Shown one piece after another: positions 8,223 to 16,609 of a stretch of DNA of 64,000 nucleotides. Where the stretch lies: assembly GCF_900111015.1 (NCBI RefSeq), contig NZ_FOFS01000002.1, positions 1 to 64,000 on the forward strand. Reading direction: 5' to 3'. The notes below the pieces were generated by a model, which was not told where the DNA came from, searched no databases, and saw only the letters and a list, made by a program, of their open reading frames with translations. Position 1 is the first letter of the stretch, and each line of letters begins with the position of its first letter. The stretch comes from Solimonas aquatica. Its GTDB lineage: Bacteria; Pseudomonadota; Gammaproteobacteria; Nevskiales; Nevskiaceae. The translations under genes were made by a program, and so were the position numbers.

Positions 8223-9875
8223 ATGAGGAAAAAGAGAATGAAAATGGCAATGGGCTCGCGGTCCCGTCTGGCCGCACTCGCCGCTGCAGCGGCGGGTTTT
8301 GCCGGCACTGCATTCGCGCAGGAAGCGGGCGCACCAGTCATCTCCGAGGCGTCACCGGTGGAGACGGCTGCGCCCGCCGACGCCGCCCCCGCGCCGACAG
8401 CAACGGTCCCGGTATCTGCGGAGGCCGTGACGGCGCCGGAGCGGCGGCGCAACCTTGGGCCGTATGTGGGAGGCGGGCTTGGTTACAACCGCGTCTCTGA
8501 TCAGACGTTCGAATTCAGGGGTGAGCGCACTGCGGTCACGCAGCCTGCGGTTCCGATCGAGCTTCCGTTCATCGCGAATTCCGGAATTGCCGCCAAGGAT
8601 TCATACCAGGGAGGTCTGTTTTACGAGGGCATGGTTGGCTACAAGTTCGACAACGGCTTCAGGACCGAATTTGAGCTGGCGCTGCGCAAGAACAAAGTCG
8701 ATCAGATCAGCTACCCGGATTCGGGCGCCGGTCCTGAAACCGGTCCGGATGGGGTGAAGATGACCACCACCACGGGCCTGTTCAATCTCTGGTACGACCT
8801 CTTCAACAAGTCGCGCCTCCATCCTTATCTGGGTGGCGGTGTGGGCTTTGCCCGCTTTCTTCTGAACAAGCAGCCGACCAATCAGCTCACCCATGGTCCT
8901 TACGAGGTCAATCTGCCGACCGGTCCTCTGGTCTGTCTGACACAGGAGTGCGCCGGCCCACGCAAAGCTGATGACGCCAATTACGCCTACCAGCTGGGTG
9001 CCGGGCTGCGCTGGGATGTGACGGACTCGCTGACGGCGGGACTCGACTACCGCTACCTCAAAACCGGAAAGGCGAAGTTCTACAGCTTCAGGGAGCAGCC
9101 TGAAACGCATCTGGATGCGAGCTACAAGGCGCAGTCCCTGATGCTCTCGCTGAGTTACTTCTTCCTGAAGCCGCCGGCACCGCCACCGCCGCCGCCAGCC
9201 GCTCCTGTTGCGGTGGTGGCGCCGCCGCCACCGCCGCCGCCTGCCTGTTCCGACGAAAAGGACAACGATGGCGATGGTCAGGTCGATTATCCAGCCGACA
9301 AGGGTTGCACCTCCGCGCAGGACAATGACGAGACCGATCCCTGCCTGCCATCGATGGCTGGACAGAAGATCTCGCTGGCGGGGTGCGGCGCGGGTGACGT
9401 CATCGTGTTGCGTGGCGTCAACTTTGAATTCGACAAGGATCGTTTGGCGCTCAACGCCAAGACCATCCTGGACGGCGTTGCCGACGAACTCAAAGCGCAT
9501 CCGGATATCACGGTCGAAGTGGATGGACATACCGACGCCAAGGGTTCGGACGCATACAACGAGGATCTCTCGCAGCGGCGGGCCGAGGCGGTGGTGCGCT
9601 ACTTGACGCAGGCGGGAGTCGACGCTTCACGCATGAGTGCAAAGGGCTTTGGTGAAAGTCATCCAATCGCTGACAACGACACGGATGAGGGCCGGGAGCA
9701 GAATCGACGTGTGGAGCTGAAGATCATGAGCGGCGGCAGCTCGGCAGGCACCAGCGAGGAAGGGGGCGCCGCGGCTGTTGCGCCGGCGGCTGATGCGGCG
9801 AGCTCGCTGCCCGCCACCGAGGGGTTGCCGGCGAGCGACGCGGCAGAGGTGACTGAATTCAAGCCGGCGCAATAG
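8223..9875 (+). CDS. OmpA-family outer membrane protein with beta-barrel and peptidoglycan-binding domain
   Basis: About 550 residues. A signal peptide (cut near AFA-QEAG) leads into an eight-strand-like outer membrane barrel (starting about LGPYVGGGLGYNRV). A proline-rich linker follows, then a Cys- and Asp-rich segment with DNDGDGQVDYPADKGC that looks like a calcium-binding thrombospondin type 3 repeat. The C-terminal OmpA domain contains NFEFDKD, VDGHTDAKGSDAYN and LSQRRAEAVV, the usual peptidoglycan-binding residues. The ATG at 8223 is preferred; an ATG at 8238 is also possible. It is 41 bp downstream of the receptor gene and probably in the same transcript. Confidence 0.85.
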   Translation: MRKKRMKMAMGSRSRLAALAAAAAGFAGTAFAQEAGAPVISEASPVETAAPADAAPAPTATVPVSAEAVTAPERRRNLGPYVGGGLGYNRVSDQTFEFRGERTAVTQPAVPIELPFIANSGIAAKDSYQGGLFYEGMVGYKFDNGFRTEFELALRKNKVDQISYPDSGAGPETGPDGVKMTTTTGLFNLWYDLFNKSRLHPYLGGGVGFARFLLNKQPTNQLTHGPYEVNLPTGPLVCLTQECAGPRKADDANYAYQLGAGLRWDVTDSLTAGLDYRYLKTGKAKFYSFREQPETHLDASYKAQSLMLSLSYFFLKPPAPPPPPPAAPVAVVAPPPPPPPACSDEKDNDGDGQVDYPADKGCTSAQDNDETDPCLPSMAGQKISLAGCGAGDVIVLRGVNFEFDKDRLALNAKTILDGVADELKAHPDITVEVDGHTDAKGSDAYNEDLSQRRAEAVVRYLTQAGVDASRMSAKGFGESHPIADNDTDEGREQNRRVELKIMSGGSSAGTSEEGGAAAVAPAADAASSLPATEGLPASDAAEVTEFKPAQ

Positions 9876-9882
9876 CGCCAAT

Positions 9883-9921
9883 ACCGCCGGCATCTTCTTC
9901 GCGGGGGCTGCCGGCGGTTGT
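9883..9921 (+). terminator. Probable terminator after the OmpA-like gene
   Basis: ACCGCCGGCA (9883-9892) pairs perfectly with TGCCGGCGGT (9909-9918) around a 16-base loop. The T tract is short (TTGTT), so strength is uncertain. Confidence 0.55.
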
Positions 9922-10031
9922 TCCTAAGGAAAAGCTGGAAGCGGTAAGGACCACTGCTTGCTGCTTCTGGCTGGATCTTCCATGGCGAGACGGCCGTAAA
10001 CCATCTGACTCAGCAGTGGTCACTCAAAAAA

Positions 10032-10068
10032 TATGACAATTGACATAGTTCTCGCGTCCGCGTATCTT
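10032..10068 (+). promoter_or_regulatory. Promoter and operator of the efflux TetR gene
   Basis: TTGACA (10040-10045), a 17-base spacer and TATCTT (10063-10068) form a good sigma-70 promoter. The -35 box sits inside an imperfect palindrome, TATGACAATTGACATA (10032-10047). A nearly identical 16-mer lies at 10704 before the efflux genes. The expected transcription start is at about 10075, directly at the ATG of the regulator (10076), so the mRNA may be leaderless. Confidence 0.6.
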
Positions 10069-10075
10069 GCCTGCC

Positions 10076-10663
10076 ATGAGCAAAACCACCCTGAGCAAAA
10101 GTGACCGGACGCGGCAGCGCATTCTCGATGCCGCTGCAGCCGCGTTTCGGGAGCACGGCGTGGATCAGGTCGGCGTTCGGGACATCATGAAACTCGCCGG
10201 CCTGACCCGGGGCGGGTTTTATTTCCATTTTGATGACAAGGACGCTTTGCTGGCCGAGGCCACCCGCGAGGCGGCACGCAGCAACGCGGCTTCGCACGCC
10301 AGTTGGGCCGAAAAGGCGCCCAAAGGGAAAAGGCTTCAAACCTTCATTGAGCAGTATCTCAGCGAAGAGCACCGTGACAATCCGCAGCGTGGCTGTTTCC
10401 TTGCAGCTTTTGGCGGTGAAATAGGCCGGTCCAGCGCGCCCCAGCGCAAGGCTTTCACGGAGGCAGTCGGCATGGTCGTTGATGGGATCGCGGCGCTTCT
10501 GCCGGGAACCAGCCACGCCAAGCGCAAGACGCAGGCGGAGTTGCTGATTTCTTCGATGGCAGGGGTGGTGTCCGCGTCCAGAGCCATCTCCGACCGGGCC
10601 CAGAGTGCCGCCTTGCTGGCGGCCGCCAGAAAGTTCTATTCCGAAACCTTCAAGGAGGCGTGA
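10076..10663 (+). CDS. TetR/AcrR-family repressor of the RND efflux operon
   Basis: A 195-residue regulator with an N-terminal helix-turn-helix (about residues 12-58; TRQRILDAAAAAFREHG and GLTRGGFYFHFDDKDALL) and a helical C-terminal ligand-binding domain. It is immediately upstream of and co-oriented with the RND efflux genes. A TTG at 10067 is in frame but has no support; the ATG at 10076 fits the promoter. Paired TATGACA-type palindromes before this gene and before the membrane fusion gene suggest it represses both. The inducer could be the hydrocarbon or one of its acids. Confidence 0.85.
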   Translation: MSKTTLSKSDRTRQRILDAAAAAFREHGVDQVGVRDIMKLAGLTRGGFYFHFDDKDALLAEATREAARSNAASHASWAEKAPKGKRLQTFIEQYLSEEHRDNPQRGCFLAAFGGEIGRSSAPQRKAFTEAVGMVVDGIAALLPGTSHAKRKTQAELLISSMAGVVSASRAISDRAQSAALLAAARKFYSETFKEA

Positions 10664-10703
10664 GCGCGGGCTCCGTCTCGGATCGTGTCCGTGTCGCAAA
10701 TAT

Positions 10704-10719
10704 TATGACACTTGTCTTA
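10704..10719 (+). promoter_or_regulatory. Second operator of the efflux TetR, before the membrane fusion gene
   Basis: TATGACACTTGTCTTA shares 13 of 16 positions with the site at 10032 and has perfect GACA/TGTC half-sites two bases apart. A possible -10 box, TATTAT (10701-10706), overlaps its left side. It lies 18 bp before the GTG start of the next gene. Confidence 0.6.
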
Positions 10720-10736
10720 TTTATTGGGGTGGTCCC

Positions 10737-11882
10737 GTGAATCTTCTCGGCGCATGGTTGCTGGCGGCTCGTGACAAGTTATTGGCGCTGTCCTTCGCAA
10801 TTCCCTTTGTCTGTGCCGCATGCACGAGTGCTGAATCCGCAGATCCGCGTACTGCGGCTCCGGTGGTGCGGGTTGCGGTGGTGGAGCGGTCCGCGTCCGG
10901 AATGCGATCTTTCACGGGAACGGTTGTGGCCCGCGTACAGAGTGACCTCGGGTTCCGCGTCGCCGGCAAGGTGCAGGCCAGACTGGTCGAGATCGGACAG
11001 GATGTCAGACGGGGCGAGCCGCTGATGCGGATCGATCCCGTTGATCTGAAGCTGGCGGTGCTTGCGCAGCAAGAGCTGGCTGCTGCGGCGCATGCGCGTG
11101 CACAACAGGCGGCGAAGGACGAGGCACGGCTGCGTGATTTGCTCGGCACGGGTGCGGTTTCGATGTCGGCCTACGATCAGGCCAAGGCGGCGGCAGATGC
11201 GGCACAGGCGCAAGTCATCGCCGCCGAGGCGCAGGCTGATGCTGCGCGCAACGCCAGCGCGTACACCGAGCTTCTGGCCGATGACGATGGCGTGGTGGTG
11301 GAGACGCTGGCAGAGCCGGGGCAGGTGGTTAGCGCCGGACAAGTGGTCGTGCGCCTGGCACATGCCGGACCTCGCGAAGCCGAGGTGCATCTGCCCGAGA
11401 CGCTGCGACCCAAGCTGGGATCTGCGGGGCAGGCGGTCTTGTACGGCGATGGCGGGCCTGGTGTCGCGACCAGACTGCGGCAACTGTCGGCCGCCGCCGA
11501 TCCCGTCACGCGAACCTTCGAGGCTCGCTACGTCCTGGAGGGCGCGCAGGCCGCGGCGCCGCTGGGTGCGACCGTCACAGTGCAAATCAGCGGTAGCCGT
11601 CCAAGCAGCGGGGAAATGTTTCAAGTTCCGATCAGTGCGCTGTTCGACGCCGGTGGCGGCCCCGGGCTCTGGCTCGTTACCGGCGATCCGGCGCAGGTGT
11701 CATGGAAAGCGGTGGTGGTGGAAGGGCTCGATGGTCAAAGCGCGCGCATATCAGGCGAGCTCCAGCCCGGAAATCGTGTCGTAGCGCTGGGTGCGCATCT
11801 GCTGCGCGAGGGTGACCGCGTCCGCCCTGCGGGACCGGCGCTGCCGGCCTCGGCTGCCCGCGCCACGGACGGCCGGTCATGA
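10737..11882 (+). CDS. RND efflux periplasmic adaptor (membrane fusion protein)
   Basis: A 381-residue adaptor joining the inner membrane pump to the outer membrane channel. The N-terminus has a hydrophobic signal followed by CAAC, a weak lipobox, so it is possibly a lipoprotein. The lipoyl half-motifs (FRVAGKVQARLVEIGQDVRRG and DDGVVVETLAEPGQVVSAGQ) flank an alpha-helical hairpin rich in Ala, Gln and Lys, and a beta-barrel follows. I chose the GTG at 10737, placed after GGGGTGG, because the upstream in-frame ATG would overlap the TetR gene and add a non-homologous stretch. The stop overlaps the ATG of the pump by 4 bp, so the two are translationally coupled. Confidence 0.88.
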   Translation: MNLLGAWLLAARDKLLALSFAIPFVCAACTSAESADPRTAAPVVRVAVVERSASGMRSFTGTVVARVQSDLGFRVAGKVQARLVEIGQDVRRGEPLMRIDPVDLKLAVLAQQELAAAAHARAQQAAKDEARLRDLLGTGAVSMSAYDQAKAAADAAQAQVIAAEAQADAARNASAYTELLADDDGVVVETLAEPGQVVSAGQVVVRLAHAGPREAEVHLPETLRPKLGSAGQAVLYGDGGPGVATRLRQLSAAADPVTRTFEARYVLEGAQAAAPLGATVTVQISGSRPSSGEMFQVPISALFDAGGGPGLWLVTGDPAQVSWKAVVVEGLDGQSARISGELQPGNRVVALGAHLLREGDRVRPAGPALPASAARATDGRS

Positions 11883-14800
11883 GTGAAGGGCCACTCAACT
11901 TGTCGGCGCTCGCCGTGCGCGAGCGAGCGATCACGGTCTTCCTGATTGTGCTGATTTCCGTGGCCGGAATTGTCGCCTTCTTTCGCCTTGGGCGGGCGGA
12001 GGATCCGGCATTCACGATCAAGGTGATGACCATCATCACCGCATGGCCGGGTGCGACGCCGCAGGAGATGCAGGATCAAGTGGCCGAAAAGCTCGAAAAG
12101 CGCCTGCAGGAACTGCGTTGGTACGACCGCTCCGAAACTTACACGAGGCCGGGGCTTGCCTTTACGACACTGACACTGCTGGACAGCACGCCGCCGTCGG
12201 AGGTGGAGGGCCAGTTCTACCAGGCACGGAAAAAACTCAGTGACGAGGCGGTCAATCTGCCGGCGGGTGTGATCGGCCCACTGGTCAACGACGAATACGC
12301 GGACGTGACTTTCGCGCTCTACGCGCTCAAGGCCAGGGGCGAGCCGCAGAACTTGCTGGTTCGGGATGCCGAAAAGCTGCGTCAACGCCTGCTGCAGGTC
12401 CCCGGCGTCAAGAAGGTCTCCATCATCGGCGAACGCCCCGAGCGCATTTACGTGAACTTCTCGCACGAGCGGCTGGCGACGCTCGGCATCAGTCCGCAGG
12501 TGATTTTTTCGGCACTCAACAGCCAGAACGCCTTGACACCCGCGGGTTCCGTGGACACGCAAGGGCCGCAGGTTTCGGTTCGCCTCGATGGCGCATTCGA
12601 TGATTTGCAGAAAATCCGCGATACGCCAGTCGTGGCCCGGGGCCGTGCCCTGACGCTTGCAGACATCGCCACGGTGGAGCGAGGCGAGGAGGACCCGGCG
12701 ACGTTTCTGATCCGCAACGGTGGAGATCCGGCGCTGTTGCTGGGGGTAGTGATGCGCGATGGATGGAACGGCCTGGATCTTGGCAAGGCCCTAGATGGTG
12801 AACTCGCGGCGATCAATGCCGGCATGCCGCTGGGTGTGTCACTCACGAAGGTCACTGATCAGGCGGTCAATATCAATTCGTCGGTCGACGAATTCATGGT
12901 GAAGTTCTTCGCCGCGCTGCTGGTAGTGATGCTGGTGAGCTTCCTGAGCATGGGCTGGCGCGCCGGGCTCGTGGTTGCCGCCGCGGTGCCGCTGACACTG
13001 GCGGCTGTATTGGTAGTGATGTTGGCGACAGGCAAGAACTTTGATCGCATCACACTGGGCTCGCTGATTCTGGCGCTCGGGCTGTTGGTCGATGACGCCA
13101 TCATCGCCATCGAAATGATGGTGGTGAAAATCGAAGAAGGCTTGAGCCGCTCGGCGGCCGCGGCTTATGCCTGGAGCAGCACGGCGGCCCCCATGCTTTC
13201 GGGCACGCTGGTGACTGCCGTGGGTTTCATGCCGAATGGCTTCGCGCGATCCACCGCCGGTGAATACACCAGCAATATGTTCTGGATCGTCGGCACGGCG
13301 CTGATCGCTTCCTGGGTGGTTGCTGTGGTCTTCACTCCGTATCTCGGTGTGAGACTGCTGCCGGATATCAAGAAGATCGAAGGCGGGCACGGCGCAATCT
13401 ACGATACGCCGCGCTACAGGCGTCTGCGCCGGCTGCTGACCTGGGTGATTTCGCGGAAGGCGATGGTGGCGGCTTCCGTCGTCGGGCTCTTCCTCCTGGC
13501 CATCGCTGGCATGAGCGTGGTGAAGAAGCAATTCTTTCCGACCTCAGACAGGCCAGAGGTTCTGATCGAGGTGCAGATGCCGTACGGCACCTCGATCGGC
13601 AAGACCAGTGAGGCTGCCGCCAAGGTCGAAGCCTGGCTCAGCAGGCAGCCTGAAGCCCGAATGGTCACCGCCTATATTGGTCAGGGCGTGCCGCGGTTCT
13701 ATCTGTCGATGGGGCAGGAACTTCCCGACCCCTCGTTCGCAAAGATCGTGGCGCGGGCGGGAAGCGAGAGTGAGCGTGAGGTGCTAAAGCAGAGGCTGCG
13801 CAAGGCCATCGCCGACGGGCTGGCGCCGGAGGCGCGCTTGCGTGTCACGCAAATCGTCTTCGGTCCGTACTCGCCATACCCGGTTGCCTACCGAGTCAGC
13901 GGTCCGGACCCGGAGAAGCTACGCGGGATCGCGTCGCAGGTTGAAAAGATAATGACGGCCAGCCCCCTGATGCGCACGGTCAACACCGATTGGGGCGTAC
14001 GCGTACCGACGCTGCACTACACCCTGCAACAAGACAGGCTGCAGGCAATGGGGCTGAGTTCGAGCGCCGTTTCCCAGCAGCTCCAGTTCCTGCTCAGCGG
14101 CGTACCGGTGGCGGCGGTGCGTGAGGATATCCGCACCGTGCAGGTCATCGCCCGCTCTTTGGGCGATGCCCGTCTCGATCCCGCCCGTATCGCCGACTTC
14201 ACGCTCATCGGCGCTGGCGGGCAGCGTATTCCCATGGACCAGGTCGGCAAAGTGGAGATACGCATGGAGGAGCCGATCATTCGCCGTCGCGACCGCGTGC
14301 CGACCATCACCGTTCGCGGCGACATTGCCGAAGACTTGCAGCCCCCGGACGTCTCCTCCGTCATCACCCGCCAGCTGCAAACGCTGATGGGTACGCTGCC
14401 AGAGGGATACCGAATCGTGGAAGGCGGTGCCATTGAAGAATCGGCGAAGGCATCCGAGGCGATGCTGCCGCTGTTCCCGATCATGCTGGCAATCACCTTG
14501 CTGGTCATCGTCGTCCAGGTCCGTTCGCTTTCTGCAATGGTGATGGTCTTCCTGACGGCGCCGCTGGGGCTGATCGGGGTGGTCCCGACGCTGCTGCTGT
14601 TTCAGCAGCCTTTCGGCATCAACGCGCTGGTCGGATTGATCGCCTTGTCGGGAATACTGATGCGCAACACCTTGATCCTGATTGGCCAGATTCGACAGAA
14701 CGAACAAGCTGGCCTGGCGCCGTTTGATGCCGTGGTCGAGGCCACCGTGCAACGCGCCCGTCCGGTATTTCTGACTGCGATGGCAGCGATTCTGGCGTTC

Positions 14801-14968
14801 ATTCCCCTGACACATTCCGTGTTCTGGGGAACGCTTGCCTACACCCTGATCGGCGGAACCTTTGCGGGAACGATTCTGACGCTGGTGTTTCTGCCGGCGC
14901 TGTATTCCATCTGGTTCAGGATCGGCTCCGGCAGGGACGCTCCGGTCCGGTTTTCGCCAATCCACTGA
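11879..14968 (+). CDS. RND efflux pump, inner membrane transporter (AcrB family)
   Basis: A 1029-residue proton-driven transporter of normal family length. There is a first membrane helix near residues 12-32, a large periplasmic porter domain, and a middle membrane block. In this block LGLLVDDAIIAIEMM carries the paired Asp residues of the proton relay. A second periplasmic domain and a final membrane block follow, with NALVGLIALSGILMRNTLILI. It forms a tripartite pump with the adaptor upstream and the NodT-like channel at 16606. Export of toxic hydrocarbons or acids is likely but not shown. Confidence 0.92.
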   Translation: MSEGPLNLSALAVRERAITVFLIVLISVAGIVAFFRLGRAEDPAFTIKVMTIITAWPGATPQEMQDQVAEKLEKRLQELRWYDRSETYTRPGLAFTTLTLLDSTPPSEVEGQFYQARKKLSDEAVNLPAGVIGPLVNDEYADVTFALYALKARGEPQNLLVRDAEKLRQRLLQVPGVKKVSIIGERPERIYVNFSHERLATLGISPQVIFSALNSQNALTPAGSVDTQGPQVSVRLDGAFDDLQKIRDTPVVARGRALTLADIATVERGEEDPATFLIRNGGDPALLLGVVMRDGWNGLDLGKALDGELAAINAGMPLGVSLTKVTDQAVNINSSVDEFMVKFFAALLVVMLVSFLSMGWRAGLVVAAAVPLTLAAVLVVMLATGKNFDRITLGSLILALGLLVDDAIIAIEMMVVKIEEGLSRSAAAAYAWSSTAAPMLSGTLVTAVGFMPNGFARSTAGEYTSNMFWIVGTALIASWVVAVVFTPYLGVRLLPDIKKIEGGHGAIYDTPRYRRLRRLLTWVISRKAMVAASVVGLFLLAIAGMSVVKKQFFPTSDRPEVLIEVQMPYGTSIGKTSEAAAKVEAWLSRQPEARMVTAYIGQGVPRFYLSMGQELPDPSFAKIVARAGSESEREVLKQRLRKAIADGLAPEARLRVTQIVFGPYSPYPVAYRVSGPDPEKLRGIASQVEKIMTASPLMRTVNTDWGVRVPTLHYTLQQDRLQAMGLSSSAVSQQLQFLLSGVPVAAVREDIRTVQVIARSLGDARLDPARIADFTLIGAGGQRIPMDQVGKVEIRMEEPIIRRRDRVPTITVRGDIAEDLQPPDVSSVITRQLQTLMGTLPEGYRIVEGGAIEESAKASEAMLPLFPIMLAITLLVIVVQVRSLSAMVMVFLTAPLGLIGVVPTLLLFQQPFGINALVGLIALSGILMRNTLILIGQIRQNEQAGLAPFDAVVEATVQRARPVFLTAMAAILAFIPLTHSVFWGTLAYTLIGGTFAGTILTLVFLPALYSIWFRIGSGRDAPVRFSPIH

Positions 14969-15020
14969 GACAAGGCTGCTGCGCGGAGATGCGCTGCATC
15001 TGTAACGCAACGGAGTTGAT

Positions 15021-15827
15021 ATGAGCGATTCAAAAGTTGTCATCGTCACCGGGGTGTCATCCGGCATCGGCCGCGAGGCTGCGCAATCATTCGCCGCGCG
15101 AGGCTGCCGTGTCTTTGGCACGGTTCGCAGCATCGCGCGGACCTCAGCCCTGCCCGGCGTGGAACTGATCGAGATGGATGTTCGCGACGAGGCTTCAGTA
15201 CGGGACGGCATCCAGTCGGTCATTGCCCGCAGTGGCCGCATTGATGTCCTGGTCAACAATGCCGGAACGAGTCTGCTCGGTGCCGTGGAGGAAACCGCCA
15301 CGGCTGAAGCGGCGGCGCTGCTGGACACCAATGTGCTCGGCATCCTGCGCCTGATAAGGGCCGTGCTTCCACAGATGCGGCGGCAGAAGCATGGGCGGAT
15401 CGTCAATGTCAGTTCAGTGCTCGGCTTTTTGCCGTCTCCGTACATGGGGCTTTATGCAGCCTCTAAGCACGCTGTGGAAGGCTTGTCCGAGTCGCTGGAT
15501 CACGAGGTGCGCCAGTTCGGCGTTCGGGTCAGCTTGGTGGAGCCGGCCTACACGCGAACCCGGCTGGAAGCCAATTCGCCGCGGGTGAGCGCAATGATCG
15601 ATGCCTATGACCACGAGCGCGAGATTGCGTCGCGCGCCATTGCTTGCAGTGTCAACGGCGCGCCCGCGCCGGATGGCGTGGCAAGAACGATCGTGACTGC
15701 GGCATTGGGCAAATGGCAGATGCGCCACACCCCGCCAGGACAGGCCTCTGTGCTGAGCAAGCTGCGCCGCTTCATGCCTGCCGGGCCCGTGGATTCGAGC
15801 CTGAGAAAGACGTTTGGACTCGCTTGA
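15021..15827 (+). CDS. SDR-family oxidoreductase
   Basis: A 268-residue classical short-chain dehydrogenase. The cofactor loop is TGVSSGIG (10-17), NNAG is at 79-82, and the catalytic set is Ser132, Tyr145 and Lys149 in GLYAASKHA. It sits inside the RND operon, 52 bp after the pump gene, which may mean that the transported compound is also reduced or oxidised. The substrate is unknown; the family includes many ketoreductases of lipophilic compounds. Confidence 0.8.
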   Translation: MSDSKVVIVTGVSSGIGREAAQSFAARGCRVFGTVRSIARTSALPGVELIEMDVRDEASVRDGIQSVIARSGRIDVLVNNAGTSLLGAVEETATAEAAALLDTNVLGILRLIRAVLPQMRRQKHGRIVNVSSVLGFLPSPYMGLYAASKHAVEGLSESLDHEVRQFGVRVSLVEPAYTRTRLEANSPRVSAMIDAYDHEREIASRAIACSVNGAPAPDGVARTIVTAALGKWQMRHTPPGQASVLSKLRRFMPAGPVDSSLRKTFGLA

Positions 15828-15934
15828 ACATATCACCGACGCGACGCGAAACCCTGAGCGCCCTGCGCCCGCCTGCGGCGGATTGTGCAGCTGACCGGCG
15901 GCCATCCAGGTCTATCGCAAAACTGGAGCAACAC

Positions 15935-16330
15935 ATGCATCACAGCAGAAGCATCGTAAAGAGCAGAGCCTGGCCCGCCGCGGACACGGACCTGTGCGTG
16001 GCAAGACGGCGAGGGCGCGGGATCGCGGCCGCCATTCTGATTGCCGCGAATCTCGCTGCGATGGGCTCGGCCCTTGCGGCATCCGACTCGGCGTCCGGCA
16101 TTTTTGTTGAGAAGGTGATGATGGGTTCCCCGCCCGCCCGCGCCGTGACGCTGGCGCCCACTGCTGCGGGCAGAAGCGGGAATGCCGCCGAGCAGTTTGT
16201 GGAAACGGTGATGAAGGGACATATCGAAACGACCCGTTCACCGAGCCATGGCGATGCGTCTGCAGATGAAGAGCAGCCGCGCGGAGGTCCTGACTTTCGC
16301 TTTCTTCGCGGTCCGGGCTCCGGCGCCTGA
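15935..16330 (+). CDS. Small exported protein, unknown
   Basis: A 131-residue product starting at an ATG with GGAG about nine bases upstream. It has an Arg-rich N-terminus, one hydrophobic signal-like stretch (IAAAILIAANLAAMGSALA, about residues 30-48) and a polar C-terminal half with two similar segments, FVEKVMMG and FVETVMKG, about 36 residues apart. I do not recognise a family. It lies in the efflux gene set between the SDR and a coiled-coil ORF, so it may be a periplasmic accessory of the pump. Confidence 0.5.
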   Translation: MHHSRSIVKSRAWPAADTDLCVARRRGRGIAAAILIAANLAAMGSALAASDSASGIFVEKVMMGSPPARAVTLAPTAAGRSGNAAEQFVETVMKGHIETTRSPSHGDASADEEQPRGGPDFRFLRGPGSGA

Positions 16331-16429
16331 GGCGCATGGACATGACACGCTCATCATCAGGGAAGAGGCCTGCGTGCGGTGTCGCGCTGCGTGGGCTGTT
16401 TACGCCTCTACATTCACAAGGTGATCACG

Positions 16430-16609
16430 ATGCTTGATAAACAGATGCCAGCGCAGGAAAAGCCGATGAGTGTCTGGCAGCGGCTCGCTTGTGCCTTCGA
16501 GTCATTCGGCGAGTCTTTCGAGGAGCGCCTGGAGCGGCGCCTACAGCGCCTGGAGGAGCAGGTTTCACGCCTGAGCGAGGCGCAAGTCAGAAAGGACGGA
16601 CAAGCATGA
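16430..16609 (+). CDS. Small coiled-coil protein, unknown
   Basis: 59 residues. The C-terminal half is a charged heptad-like helix with repeated Glu/Arg (ESFEERLERRLQRLEEQVSRL), a probable coiled coil. A longer in-frame GTG start at 16379 exists; the ATG at 16430 is preferred because AAGGTGA precedes it. The TGA overlaps the ATG of the outer membrane factor gene (4 bp), which suggests translational coupling and supports it being a real gene. Confidence 0.5.
   Translation: MLDKQMPAQEKPMSVWQRLACAFESFGESFEERLERRLQRLEEQVSRLSEAQVRKDGQA

Noticed and set aside
13919-15445. 508-residue minus-strand frame over the RND pump and SDR
   Set aside because: It spans two well-supported plus-strand genes and shows no family motif.
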